A stretch of 64,000 bases of DNA from Burkholderiales bacterium Ga0077547 (GCA_001464195.1 LNEY01000029.1:51147-115146), one strand, 5' to 3'; numbered from the stretch's first letter, positions 48,681 through 58,704 are shown. The notes: generated from the letters alone by a model not told the origin. Numbers and translations: made by a program.

Positions 48681-50438
48681 TCAGAAGCTGGTCCAGTCGT
48701 CGCTGCCGGCAGCCGCAGTAGCGGTTTGCGGGGACTCAGCAGGCGCATTTGCAGGTGCATTTGCAGGCGCTGCCGTGCGCTTGGCCCCCGGGCGAACCAG
48801 GTTGGCGACGCGGGCCTGGATGTGGGCGGCACCCTTCGGCTTGCTGGCTGTGGAGGCGCTGTGCGATGCCGGCGCGAACGCTTGCTGATTCCCGCTGAGC
48901 TTGAACACCGCGACGGTTTGCGCGAGGTTGGCCGCCTGGTGCTTCAGGCTCTCGGCTGCTGCCGCACTTTCTTCCACCAGTGCCGCGTTTTGCTGCGTCA
49001 CCTGGTCGAGCTGGGTGACCGCATCGCCGATCTGGCCGATGCCGGTGCTCTGCTCGACGCTCGATGCGCTGATCTCGTTGATCAGGTCGTTGACCCGCTT
49101 GACCTGGCTGACGATCTCGCCCATCGACTGGCCGGCCTCGTGCACCAGCTTCGAGCCGTTTTCGACCTTCTCGACGCTGGCGCCGATCAGGGTCTTGATC
49201 TCCTTGGCGGCGTTGGCCGAGCGCTGCGCCAGGCTGCGCACCTCAGAGGCCACCACCGCGAAGCCGCGGCCTTGTTCACCGGCACGGGCGGCTTCCACCG
49301 CGGCGTTCAGCGCCAGGATGTTGGTCTGGAACGCGATGCCATCGATCACGCCGATGATGTCGGAGATCTTGCGGCTGCTGTCGCTGATCTCGCCCATGGT
49401 GGAGACCACCTGCGCCACCACCGTGCCGCCTTGGGTGGCTGCGGTGGAGGCCGAGCCCGCCAGCTGTGTCGCCTGGCGTGCGGTGTCGGCGTTTTGCTTG
49501 ACGGTCTGCGTCAGCTGCTCCATCGAGGCGGCGGTCTGCTGCAGGTTCGAGGCTTGCTCTTCGGTGCGCTGGCTCAAGTCGGCATTGCCCACCGCGATCT
49601 GGCTGGAGCCGGTGGCGATCGAGTCGGAGCTGTTGCGCACCGAGCTGACGATGCCCACCAGGCTGTCGTTCATCTTCCGCAGTGCGCCTAGCAACTGGCC
49701 AGTCTCGTCCTTGGACTGTGACTCGATGCGCGAGGTCAGGTCGCCAGCGGCCACAGTCTCGGCCACCTGGACGGCTTGCCGGATCGGCGCAGTGATCGAG
49801 CGGGTGATGACCCAGGCGAGCATCGCGCCAGTGAGGCCAGTCACCAAAGCGATGGTGATCATCAACATGCTGGCCGATGTCACCGTCTGGCTGACGCCTT
49901 CGTTGGATTCCGCCATCAACGATTTCTGCAGCACGATGAGGTCGCTCAGCGTGCCCATGTAGCGTTTCTGTGCCACTTGAAGCTCACCCAGCAGCATGGC
50001 GGTGGCCTCTGCCTGCTTGCTCGCCAGGCCCAGTTCGGCGGCTTTCTCGATCAGTGGGTTGTAGGCGCTGCGTGCCTCGGACGCGGCCTTCAGCGCTGCC
50101 TTGCCTTTCTCGGACTGGATGGTGTCCTCCAGCACCTTGTAAAGCTCGGCATTTCTTGTTTTGGCTGCCGTGATGATGGCGACTTCCGCCTGCATCTTCT
50201 GCGTGTCGTTCAGCAGCGCGATGTTGCGCACGGACGTGCCGATCTCGTTGACGTTGTCGATGATGCTGTTCACCTGCTCGACCTTGACGACGCGGTCGCC
50301 GGTCAGCACATCGAGTTCTTCCTTGACGCTACCCAGCGTCAGACGCGCAAACAGGGCGACGAAAAGGACGGCCGCGATCAGCAGCGTGAAGCCGATGCCG
50401 AGCCGCATGCCGATGCGAAGGTTGTTGAAGGCGTTCAT
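48681..50438 (-). CDS. Methyl-accepting chemotaxis protein
   Basis: A 585-residue chemoreceptor: first membrane helix (residues 11-31), four-helix-bundle type periplasmic sensor, second helix (about 190-210), HAMP ([20 protein letters not shown]) and the signalling hairpin with tip [22 protein letters not shown] flexible Ala/Pro linker ends in DDWTSF, which matches the W-x-x-F type C-terminal tether used by CheR and CheB. The ATG at 50438 is the natural start; the frame extends upstream without features. A sigma-28-like promoter precedes it. The ligand is unknown. Confidence 0.95.
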   Translation of the reverse strand: MNAFNNLRIGMRLGIGFTLLIAAVLFVALFARLTLGSVKEELDVLTGDRVVKVEQVNSIIDNVNEIGTSVRNIALLNDTQKMQAEVAIITAAKTRNAELYKVLEDTIQSEKGKAALKAASEARSAYNPLIEKAAELGLASKQAEATAMLLGELQVAQKRYMGTLSDLIVLQKSLMAESNEGVSQTVTSASMLMITIALVTGLTGAMLAWVITRSITAPIRQAVQVAETVAAGDLTSRIESQSKDETGQLLGALRKMNDSLVGIVSSVRNSSDSIATGSSQIAVGNADLSQRTEEQASNLQQTAASMEQLTQTVKQNADTARQATQLAGSASTAATQGGTVVAQVVSTMGEISDSSRKISDIIGVIDGIAFQTNILALNAAVEAARAGEQGRGFAVVASEVRSLAQRSANAAKEIKTLIGASVEKVENGSKLVHEAGQSMGEIVSQVKRVNDLINEISASSVEQSTGIGQIGDAVTQLDQVTQQNAALVEESAAAAESLKHQAANLAQTVAVFKLSGNQQAFAPASHSASTASKPKGAAHIQARVANLVRPGAKRTAAPANAPANAPAESPQTATAAAGSDDWTSF

Positions 50439-50530
50439 GGGGCGTTGTCTCCGAAACGGTTGAAAAGTGGCTGCCGGAGGTACCGGCATCGCCGCAGTGG
50501 TGCGCCAATGTGGTGCGCCCTTGCTTGGAT

Positions 50531-50557
50531 GTTTCGGAGTGTGGAGGCTGGACTTTA
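50531..50557 (-). promoter_or_regulatory. Candidate sigma-28 (FliA) promoter of the chemoreceptor operon
   Basis: On the minus strand TAAAGTCC (50557-50550) and TCCGAAAC (50538-50531) are separated by exactly 11 bases. The FliA consensus is TAAAGTTT-N11-GCCGATAA; six of eight and five of eight positions match. The start would lie about 85 bases before the chemoreceptor ATG. Upstream bases are AT-rich. Confidence 0.6.
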
Positions 50558-50690
50558 ATATGATCAATAAATAAATAATGAATAAATTGCACATTTATGC
50601 CAATCGAAATCAGCGCCCGGGTGTGTGCTTGCCTGGGGTGTCGATCAGCGGCTGAACCCGCGCCGTCGGCTGTGCGCCGAGGCCGAACGG

Positions 50691-53393
50691 TTACAGGCGG
50701 CTGAGGTAGGCCTCGAGGTCGGCGCAGGCGGCCGTGTGCTGCAACGCGATCTGCCCCAGCAGATGGGCTGTGCGTGGGGCATCTTCAGCCTCAATGGCGC
50801 GCTGCAGGTCGCGGGCCGTGGCCGACATGGCCATGGCACCGATGATGCCGGCCGTCGAGATCAGCGAGTGCGCGATCCGGGCGGCCGTCGCGCGGTCGTC
50901 TGCCTGCAGGGCGGCCCGGATCTCCTCGGGCATTTGCGTGCGGGTGGTCAGGTAACGGCGAACGATCTTTTCGTAGAGGTCGGCCTTGCCCAGGCAACTC
51001 TTCAGGCCGGCCTCGACCGACACGCCAACGGCCGGTTCGCTGTCGCGTGGGGCAACGTCGACAGGCGTGGACGGGCCCTGCAGCCATTTGTTCAGCACGC
51101 CGAACAGTTCCTGCGGGTCGAACGGCTTCGGCACGAAGTCGTTCATTCCGGCGGCGGTGCATTTTTCGCGGTCTCTTGCCAGCGCATGGGCCGTCATCGC
51201 AATGATCGGCAACCCGGCATGGGCCGGGTCGCTGCGCAGGCGCCGCGTGACCTCGTAGCCGTCCATGTCGGGCATCTGCACGTCCATCAGGACGATGTCG
51301 AAGGCCGTGCCCGCGAGCAGGGTCAGCGCCTGCGGGCCCGAGGCCGCCACCGTCACCTGCATGCCGCACGCGTCCCTGAGCAGTTCCGAGGCCACGATCT
51401 GGTTCAGCTCGTTGTCCTCGACCAGCAGCACATGCCGCCCGCGAAGCGCAGCAAACGACGCGCTGTCATCCGCCCGGCGCGGCTCCGCTGGTGCCTCGGC
51501 GGCCGATGCCTCGGCCATGCCGAAGGCGGCGGTGAAATGGAAGGTGCTGCCGCGATCAGGTTCACTGGTGGCGCTGATCTGACCCCCCATCAGCTCGACC
51601 AGCCGCTTGCAAATCGCCAGACCCAGCCCGGTGCCGCCGTACTTGCGCGTGGTGGACGAATCGAGCTGGTTGAAAGGCTGGAACAGGCCGGCCAGCTGTT
51701 CCGGCGTCATCCCGATGCCGCTGTCCTGCACCGAGAAACGCAGCACCGTCGAGCCGGTGTCTGGCGGCGGGGTGACTGGCTCGACCGTCAGCCGCACGGC
51801 CCCTTGCTCAGTGAACTTGACCGCATTCGTGCACAGGTTGACCAGCACCTGCTCCAGCCGCAGCGGGTCGCCGACCAGCCGTGCCGGCGTCTGCGCATCG
51901 ACGCTGAACTGCAAGCGCAGCCCCCGCTCCTGTGCGCGCAGACCCACAAGATTGACCACCTGCTGCAGCACGTCTTTCAGCGCGAAGGCTCGGTGCTCCA
52001 TGTCGAGCTTGCCCGCCTCGATCTTCGAGAAATCGAGGATGTCGTTGAGCACGCCCAGCAGCGACTCGGCCGCCGACTTGGCCTTGGTCAGGTAGTCGCG
52101 TTGCTTCGGGGCCAGGTCGCCGCGCAGCGCCAGCTCGGTCATGCCCATCACCGCGTTCATCGGTGTGCGGATTTCATGGCTCATGTTGGCCAGGAACTCG
52201 CTCTTGGCACGGGTGGCCGATTCAGCCTGGTCGCGCGCCCGCGAGACCTCATCGATGGCCGTCATCAGTTGCCCGGTGCGCTCCTCGACGCGTTGCTCGA
52301 GTTCGGCATTCAGCTGGCTGATCGCGCGTTCTGCCTTGCGCATCTCGGTGATGTCGAAGTTGGCGCCCACCATGCGCACGGGCCGGCCGCTTGCGTCGCG
52401 GGTGACGGTGCCGCCACAGGCGAGGATGCGCACGTCACCGTCCGGACGCGGAAACTCGAACTCGGTGTCAAACGGCTGGTGGGTGTCGAAGGTCTGCTGG
52501 ACTTCAGCCCGGAGCTTCCTGGCCGCCTCCGGTTCGAGCAGTTCGAACCATTTGTCGACCCGGCCACTGAACTCGCCCGGCTCCATGCCGTAGATGCGTT
52601 GAAGCTCGTCGTCAAGCGAGAGGTCGCCCGTCACGACGTTCCAGTCCCACACGCCGATGGACGCCGATTGGGTGGCGAGCTTGAGTCGCTCTTCGCTGTC
52701 GCGCAGCGCGTGGTAGCGGCTGTTGAGCATCTCGATCATCTGGCTGATCGAGTCGCGCAGCGATTCCAGCTCGCCGAAGAACAGCACCCGCTCGGGCGCA
52801 GCCGGGCTGCCGCCGGCCTCGACCGCCGCGGCATAGTGTTCGAGGGCCTTGATCGGCCGCAGCATGAACCACCACAGCATGGCGGCCAGGCTGAGCACCA
52901 GGCCGATGTCCAGGGCCACGATGAACAGCAGCGCGGAATTTCGCCAACCTTCGAGGTCTTGCACGACGAATCGCGGCGAGGCGTACAGCCGCACCTGTCC
53001 GATGGTTTCGCCGTTGTGCTGCACCGTGCGCTCCTGAACCACCAGGTCTTCGGCAGCCGGCACGGCCTTGCCTTCGACGGCCCGCCACTGGGCGTCGCGC
53101 ACCAGCAGGTAATGCTGGTCGTTGGCCTTGGCCTCGATGGCGTACATGTCCTGGTCGTTCATGCCACTGCCGACGATGCTGCGCAACTGCGCGTTGTCGA
53201 TGTTCCACATCGGCAAGGCGAGCGCGACGGCCATTTGATCGGCTGCCGAGGCCAGGTCACCCTGGAGCCGTTCGTAGTGTTCGCGGGCTTCGTGCCGGTA
53301 CGCCAGCGTCGCGAACGAGCCGAGGACCACGGTGACCACCGCCACCAGGACCGCGATCAGAACGACCGCAAAGGACAGGCGGCGACGCGTCAT
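50691..53393 (-). CDS. Tripartite hybrid histidine kinase with HPt domain
   Basis: A 900-residue membrane kinase: N-terminal membrane helix, periplasmic region, second helix at about 160-185 with a HAMP-like stretch, PAS/PAC (about 245-365), a HisKA domain with H in FLANMSHEIRTPMNAVMG (about 405), a HATPase (GTGLGLAICKRLVELMGG), a receiver (HVLLVEDNELN, LMDVQMPDMDGYE, FVPKPF) and a C-terminal HPt with H in ARIAHSLISTAGIIG. It can therefore pass phosphate through its own receiver and HPt to a separate regulator. The gene directly upstream encodes such a regulator (HTH-receiver). Confidence 0.92.
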   Translation of the reverse strand: MTRRRLSFAVVLIAVLVAVVTVVLGSFATLAYRHEAREHYERLQGDLASAADQMAVALALPMWNIDNAQLRSIVGSGMNDQDMYAIEAKANDQHYLLVRDAQWRAVEGKAVPAAEDLVVQERTVQHNGETIGQVRLYASPRFVVQDLEGWRNSALLFIVALDIGLVLSLAAMLWWFMLRPIKALEHYAAAVEAGGSPAAPERVLFFGELESLRDSISQMIEMLNSRYHALRDSEERLKLATQSASIGVWDWNVVTGDLSLDDELQRIYGMEPGEFSGRVDKWFELLEPEAARKLRAEVQQTFDTHQPFDTEFEFPRPDGDVRILACGGTVTRDASGRPVRMVGANFDITEMRKAERAISQLNAELEQRVEERTGQLMTAIDEVSRARDQAESATRAKSEFLANMSHEIRTPMNAVMGMTELALRGDLAPKQRDYLTKAKSAAESLLGVLNDILDFSKIEAGKLDMEHRAFALKDVLQQVVNLVGLRAQERGLRLQFSVDAQTPARLVGDPLRLEQVLVNLCTNAVKFTEQGAVRLTVEPVTPPPDTGSTVLRFSVQDSGIGMTPEQLAGLFQPFNQLDSSTTRKYGGTGLGLAICKRLVELMGGQISATSEPDRGSTFHFTAAFGMAEASAAEAPAEPRRADDSASFAALRGRHVLLVEDNELNQIVASELLRDACGMQVTVAASGPQALTLLAGTAFDIVLMDVQMPDMDGYEVTRRLRSDPAHAGLPIIAMTAHALARDREKCTAAGMNDFVPKPFDPQELFGVLNKWLQGPSTPVDVAPRDSEPAVGVSVEAGLKSCLGKADLYEKIVRRYLTTRTQMPEEIRAALQADDRATAARIAHSLISTAGIIGAMAMSATARDLQRAIEAEDAPRTAHLLGQIALQHTAACADLEAYLSRL

Positions 53394-53408
53394 GGGGTCA
53401 GTGCGGCT

Positions 53409-53426
53409 GGGCCGCCATGGCGGCCC
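53409..53426. promoter_or_regulatory. 18-bp perfect GC palindrome before the kinase gene
   Basis: GGGCCGCCA and TGGCGGCCC are adjacent, perfectly complementary half-sites 16-33 bases before the kinase start. A second repeat, GCGGAG-G-CTCCGC (53455-53467), lies in the same 97-base gap. They may be operators or mRNA hairpins affecting the kinase translation. Confidence 0.4.
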
Positions 53427-53490
53427 GCGCGATGCCAGCCGTAGCAGCCAGACAGCGGAGGCTCCGCATGGCGGATCCCATCGGCGGTTG

Positions 53491-54114
53491 TCAGTGCGGG
53501 AGCCGTGTGGCGTTGCTCACGGCCGCTTGCAAGGTGGCCACGAAGGACGACGCGTCGATCGGCTTCGGGATGAATTGCACCTCTGCGGGCAGGGTGCCCA
53601 TCTCGGCAAACTGTTGCGGCGTGCGGCTTGACACCGCGATGACCACGGCCGGCCGCTCGGTGTGCTGGGTGGCGATGTGGCGCAGCATCTCGAAGCCGTT
53701 CATGTGCGGCATCATGATGTCCGTGATCAGCACATCGGGCGCCTTCTGGCCGACGCTGAGCAGTCCCTCGAATCCGTTTTCGGCGAGCGTGACGACTGCA
53801 CCCGGCAGGGCGGTTTCGATCAGGCTGGTCAGCAGGTCGCGATCGTCAGGGTTGTCGTCGACGATCAGCACCGACAGGGCGATGGGCGCGCTCTGGGCCG
53901 TGGCTCGCACACCTTCTGGCAGGTCGCGGCTGACAATGAAGGCATCCACGCTGGCGGCATCGATGCGGCGGTGGCCGCCCACGGTTTTCCAGGCCTTCAG
54001 ATAGCCCTGGTCCACCCAGCGCTGCACCGTCGGAATGGAAACCCCCAGACGCCGTGCCACGGCGGCAGTGGAATAAGAAGCGGCAGGAAGTTCGGTGGGT
54101 GGCAGTGAAGACAT
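53491..54114 (-). CDS. Response regulator with N-terminal excisionase-type HTH
   Basis: A 207-residue protein. Residues 12-60 are an excisionase/MerR-like HTH (YSTAAVARRLGVSIPTVQRWVDQGYLKAWKTVGGHRRI); residues 80-200 are a receiver domain (SVLIVDDNPDDRD, phospho-Asp in LITDIMMPHMNG, lysine in FIPKPI). The order DNA-binding then receiver is the reverse of most response regulators. The gene lies upstream of the HPt-containing kinase on the same strand, the likely phosphate donor. Its DNA target is unknown. Confidence 0.88.
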   Translation of the reverse strand: MSSLPPTELPAASYSTAAVARRLGVSIPTVQRWVDQGYLKAWKTVGGHRRIDAASVDAFIVSRDLPEGVRATAQSAPIALSVLIVDDNPDDRDLLTSLIETALPGAVVTLAENGFEGLLSVGQKAPDVLITDIMMPHMNGFEMLRHIATQHTERPAVVIAVSSRTPQQFAEMGTLPAEVQFIPKPIDASSFVATLQAAVSNATRLPH

Positions 54115-54170
54115 CGGTTCGTCCGCGAGTCCGTTCTGGCAACCTGGGCTACGGCAGGTCGAAGTATGCG

Positions 54171-54775
54171 TCAGCGTTGCGGCGGGTCTGCTTCATCACC
54201 GTCGCGCCCCCAGCGCGCCTGTCCTTGGCAGATCTCGCCGATGTGGCGCACAAAGTCACTGCTGAGCGCTTCAGCCACGCTGATCGACATCTCGACGTCG
54301 TCACCGTGCACGATGCCCTGCAGTGCATGCCCGCCGGTCTGGATCTCACGGCGCAGCAGGCCTTCCATGGAATACGGCACGCTGCACTGCAGGGTCTTGC
54401 GCCGCACCAGTGGCACCTTCTCGGCGCCGATCAACGCCTGCGCCACCGCACCGTTGTAGGCGCGAACCAGACCACCCGCGCCCAGCTTGATACCGCCGAA
54501 GTACCGTATCACGGTGGCCAGCACACCTTCGAGCCCCTGGTGTCGCAGCACTTCCATCATCGGGCGGCCCGCCGTACCACCCGGCTCGCCGTCGTCGACC
54601 GCGGCCGACTCGCCACCCGCCATCAGCGCCCAGCAGATGTGCGTGGCCTCCGGGTGCAAGGCCCACAAGTCGTTGACGAGCGCCACGGCCTCGGCCCGGC
54701 CGGCGACGGGTTGCACACAGGTGATCACATTTCGCCGTGCACGGCTTCTTTCAGGGTGTAGGTGATCTGTGCCAT
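54171..54775 (-). pseudogene. yigZ: YigZ/IMPACT family protein gene with frameshifting deletion
   Basis: The main frame (54725-54171) encodes 184 residues of a YigZ/IMPACT protein with ITCVQPVAGRAEAVALV, DDGEPGGTAGRPMM and VIRYFGGIKLGAGGLVRAYNG. A separate frame upstream (ATG at 54775) encodes the expected N-terminus MAQITYTLKEAVHGEM and stops at once (TGA 54727-54725). The KKSRF motif normally joining these parts is missing, so a deletion of 3n+1 bases (about 16-19) near 54728 is inferred. A GTG at 54728 could restart translation and give a 185-residue product lacking the N-terminus. An assembly error is also possible. Confidence 0.75.
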
Positions 54776-54926
54776 CAGGAGTGGGCGTGTTCGCAGAGAG
54801 TGAGCAGTCTGTCATCGCACCAGCATCGGCGTCGAAGCGACGACAATGGCGGCCGCGCCTCGCAAGTCTGTCTGGTCGGACTGCACGTTGCGGCAGGCGA
54901 ATTGTCATGTGCCGGGAGGGCCGATT

Positions 54927-55235
54927 TTGAATCTGATGGTGCCGATCACGCTGTTCGATGAGTTGACCGAGTCGATCATCAAGTCCACGGGAACGCTGGA
55001 CCTGGCCAGTGGCGAGATTCGTTCGATCCAGTACGAGGACCACGACATCGATCTGCAGGGCCTGCCTGCCGACGATGAAGACTACGAGTTCACCTCGGGC
55101 ACGCTCTCGCACCGCGGCAAGGAAATCGAGTTTCGCGTCGATGTCGACGTGCTGACCGGCAAGTACTCGGTGACGCCGAGCGAACTGCTCGAACTCAAGG
55201 GCCGGGCAGCCAAGCTCTTCACTGCGCCGCCTTGA
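54927..55235 (+). CDS. Conserved-looking small soluble protein of unknown function
   Basis: A 102-residue acidic protein (MVPITLFDELTESIIKSTGTLDLASGEIRS...) with alternating strands and no membrane segment; no family is recognised. A TTG at 54927 has GGGAGG at a seven-base spacing, better than the ATG at 54936, so the TTG is chosen. It is flanked by the broken yigZ (divergent) and the ABC permease (convergent). Confidence 0.6.
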   Translation: MNLMVPITLFDELTESIIKSTGTLDLASGEIRSIQYEDHDIDLQGLPADDEDYEFTSGTLSHRGKEIEFRVDVDVLTGKYSVTPSELLELKGRAAKLFTAPP

Positions 55236-55369
55236 TGCGTGCGTTGTGCTCTGGCACCGCCGAGGGCAAGGGGTGACTGTCGCACACCACGGTATTCCCA
55301 ACCCCAGAACGCCTCCGTGGTTGTTGAAGCGCTGCGGTGGACCGCTGTGTGGAGCGAGGTAAAGGAGGA

Positions 55370-55389
55370 GGGCCTGTCTTTTCAGGCCC
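55370..55389. terminator. Hairpin between convergent genes, possible terminator
   Basis: GGGCCTG (55370-55376) pairs with CAGGCCC (55383-55389) around TCTTTT. It lies between the convergent small gene and the ABC permease. There is no good T tract on either side, so termination is uncertain. Confidence 0.3.
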
Positions 55390-55448
55390 GGGGGACACGA
55401 GCGCAACACTGCGGCCCGCCGCAGCGCTCACGAACAAATCTCACCCCC

Positions 55449-58001
55449 TCACCAGTCTTCCTTCACCGCCAGCGCCATGTCGCGGCCGGCGGCGCGACGC
55501 GCGGCGAGGCCGGCAGTGAGCGTGCCTGCCGCGATCACCGCCGCGCACAGCGCTGCCAACCGAGCCCAGGGCAGCAGCAGGTCCATCGTCCAGTGGAAGC
55601 TCTGCGGATTGACGACCTTCACCAACACCACGCTCACCGCGATGCCCAGCACCAGGCCGAGCAGCGCACCGGCCGCCGTCCACACCGCGCCCTCGGCGGT
55701 CACCACGGTCAGTACCTGACGCCGCGTCAGGCCCAGGTGCGCGAGCAGGCCGAACTCCTTTCGACGCGCCAGCACCTGCGCTGAAAAGCTGGCTGCGATG
55801 CCGAACAAGCCGATCGCGATCGCCACGCCCTGCAGCCAGTAGGTGACGGCGAAGCTGCGGTCGAAAACGCGCAGCGAGATCGCGCGGATCTCGCTCGCCG
55901 AGGCGAACTCGATCAGCTCGCCGTCCATGCCATGCGGCGCTGCCAACGCGCGCAGTTGCCGCTGCACGGTGGCGACATCGGTACCCGGCTGCAGCCACAG
56001 CGCGAGGTCGTTGATGCGCGTGTCGCCGGTGAGCCGAAGCCAGTCGCCGGTCGCCAGCACGACCGCGCCGTGCTGGCGCGCGTAATCGCGCCACACGCCG
56101 CGCACGAACACCGTGGCGTGCTCGCCGTTGGGCAAGGGGAGCGTGAGCCGCGTTCCGCTCGCGGCGCCGTACAGCGTCGCCATGGCTTCGCTGACGTAGG
56201 CGGCCGTCTCACCGGCCGGCAGTGCGGCGAGTTCACCCACCAGTGGCAGCGACCTGGCAGGGTCCGCAAGCGGCCGCGCGATCAACGCCACCGCGGGCTG
56301 CGTCGGATCGATTTGCACCGACGACACCCGCAGTGTCTCGACGCGGTCCACGCCGTCGACGCCAGCGGCATCGCGCACCCAGCCCGGCGCGAGCGTGATC
56401 ACGTCGCTGCCACCGGTCGACGCGCCGGCGCGCGCGTACAGATCGGCCGGCAGCACGGTGTCGAGCCAGGTGGTGATCGAGTCCCGGAAGCTGGCCACCA
56501 TCACCGTCAACGCCACCGACAGGGCCAGGCTCGCCACCACGCCGGCCACCGCCACGGTGGCGGTTTGGCGCTGATGTCGTGCGCGCTCGACGGCCAACAG
56601 CGCCAGCGCCTGCCCCGGCGGCGCGATCGCGCGCAGCAGCAGGCCCACGCCTGCGGGCACGCCAACGATGCCGCCGATCAGCAGCAGCGCGACCGACAGA
56701 TAGGCCGCGAGCGGCATGTCGAAAACGGGCGGCACGAGCAGCAGCGCGAGCGACGTGGCGATCAGTGCCGGCCCGAGCCATGGGGCGCGATCGCTGCCCG
56801 TCGCATCACCCAGGCCTTTCAGCGCCTGGGCTGGCGCCAATCGCTGCGCCTCGCGCGCCGGCAGCCAGCCGCCAACCAGCGCTGCCGCGACCCCCAGCGC
56901 GCCGTAGGCCAGTGCAGCCGGCACGCTGAAGTGCAGCGTCGGTGCGACGCCCGGGAAATAGCCACCACCAAGGTCGCCGGCCAGCAACTTCAAGGCCGTG
57001 GCGGCGAGCGCGGTGCCGAGTGCCAGCCCGAGCAAGCTGCCCACCACGCCGAGCAGCGCCGACTCGGCCAGCACCAGCCGCAGCCGCTGCGCCGCGCTCA
57101 GGCCCAGCACGCCGAGCAATGCGAACTGCGGCTGCCGTTGGGCGACCGAGAGCGACAGGATCGAGAACACCAGGAAGGCGCCGGTGAACAGCGCCACCAG
57201 CGCCAGCACTGTCAGGTTGACGCGGTAGGCGCCTGACACGTTCGAGACGCGTTGTGCCGCTTCGTCCGGGGTGGTGGCCCGTACACCCTGTGCGGCAAAG
57301 TCCTGCAGACGCAGCGAGGCGACAACCTGCTCGCGATCAGCGCCGGGCTTCAGCCGCACATCGATGCGGCTGAGGTGGCCCAGCATGCCGAACTGCGCTT
57401 GTGCGCCCGCAATGTCCATCACCGCGAGCGGTGGGCCGCCGGCCGCCACGCTGCCGTGGACTCGCAGCGTGGTGGTGCCGTCTGGTGTTTGCAGGCGCAC
57501 GACATCGGTTGAGCCGAGACGTTGCCGCGCCGACGCGTTCAAGGCCGCTGCATCTGGATCGAACAGTCCCAATCGATCGGGCGCCGACGCCGCGTCCCGC
57601 TCCAAAAGCTTGGGCAGCAGCGCCGGCGACAGGGGGGCGGCGACCAGCGCATCAATGCCAAGCACGCGCAGGGGCACCCGCTTGGCCGCGCCCTGATCGT
57701 CTGTCGTCAGTGCCTGCGTTTCGACCTCGACCACCGGGCTCGCCAGTGCGATGTCGGGATGCAGGGCGACTCGTGCATACAGCGCCTCGTCGAATCCGCC
57801 GCGCTGGCCCCGAAGTTCGAAGTCAGGCTCGCCGTTGATGGAGCGCACGGCCGCGCTGAATTCACCAAGCGCCGACTGGTTGATCAATTGCACCGAGAAC
57901 GCCAGCGCCACACCCAGCGTCACGGCCAAGAGCGCCGCCGCTTGCCGCCACGGGTGGTGACGCCACTCGGGCCAGGTCAGGTGCGTCAGCAGCGAGAGCA
58001 T
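55449..58001 (-). CDS. ABC transporter permease with two FtsX-type modules
   Basis: An 850-residue integral membrane protein: an N-terminal helix (ALLAVTLGVALAFSVQLIN), a large periplasmic domain, three helices of the first FtsX module (about 255-390), a central pair of helices (about 400-450), a second periplasmic domain and a final three-helix FtsX module (YWLQGVAIAIGLFGIAASFSAQVLARRKEFGLLAHLG). The layout is of large MacB/LolCE-like (DUF214) permeases that move lipids or lipoproteins across the envelope mechanically; the substrate is unknown. It starts four bases after its ATPase. Confidence 0.88.
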   Translation of the reverse strand: MLSLLTHLTWPEWRHHPWRQAAALLAVTLGVALAFSVQLINQSALGEFSAAVRSINGEPDFELRGQRGGFDEALYARVALHPDIALASPVVEVETQALTTDDQGAAKRVPLRVLGIDALVAAPLSPALLPKLLERDAASAPDRLGLFDPDAAALNASARQRLGSTDVVRLQTPDGTTTLRVHGSVAAGGPPLAVMDIAGAQAQFGMLGHLSRIDVRLKPGADREQVVASLRLQDFAAQGVRATTPDEAAQRVSNVSGAYRVNLTVLALVALFTGAFLVFSILSLSVAQRQPQFALLGVLGLSAAQRLRLVLAESALLGVVGSLLGLALGTALAATALKLLAGDLGGGYFPGVAPTLHFSVPAALAYGALGVAAALVGGWLPAREAQRLAPAQALKGLGDATGSDRAPWLGPALIATSLALLLVPPVFDMPLAAYLSVALLLIGGIVGVPAGVGLLLRAIAPPGQALALLAVERARHQRQTATVAVAGVVASLALSVALTVMVASFRDSITTWLDTVLPADLYARAGASTGGSDVITLAPGWVRDAAGVDGVDRVETLRVSSVQIDPTQPAVALIARPLADPARSLPLVGELAALPAGETAAYVSEAMATLYGAASGTRLTLPLPNGEHATVFVRGVWRDYARQHGAVVLATGDWLRLTGDTRINDLALWLQPGTDVATVQRQLRALAAPHGMDGELIEFASASEIRAISLRVFDRSFAVTYWLQGVAIAIGLFGIAASFSAQVLARRKEFGLLAHLGLTRRQVLTVVTAEGAVWTAAGALLGLVLGIAVSVVLVKVVNPQSFHWTMDLLLPWARLAALCAAVIAAGTLTAGLAARRAAGRDMALAVKEDW

Positions 58002-58005
58002 GGGC

Positions 58006-58704
<699 letters not shown>

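Noticed and set aside
50625..53444. A plus-strand frame of over 900 codons opposite the HPt-containing kinase
   Set aside because: The kinase on the minus strand has complete domains; the plus frame has none and is rich in Arg, His and Gln.
42138..54114. Classical chemotaxis operon
   Set aside because: Only a receptor and CheW are present; CheA, CheY, CheR, CheB and flagellar genes are not seen.
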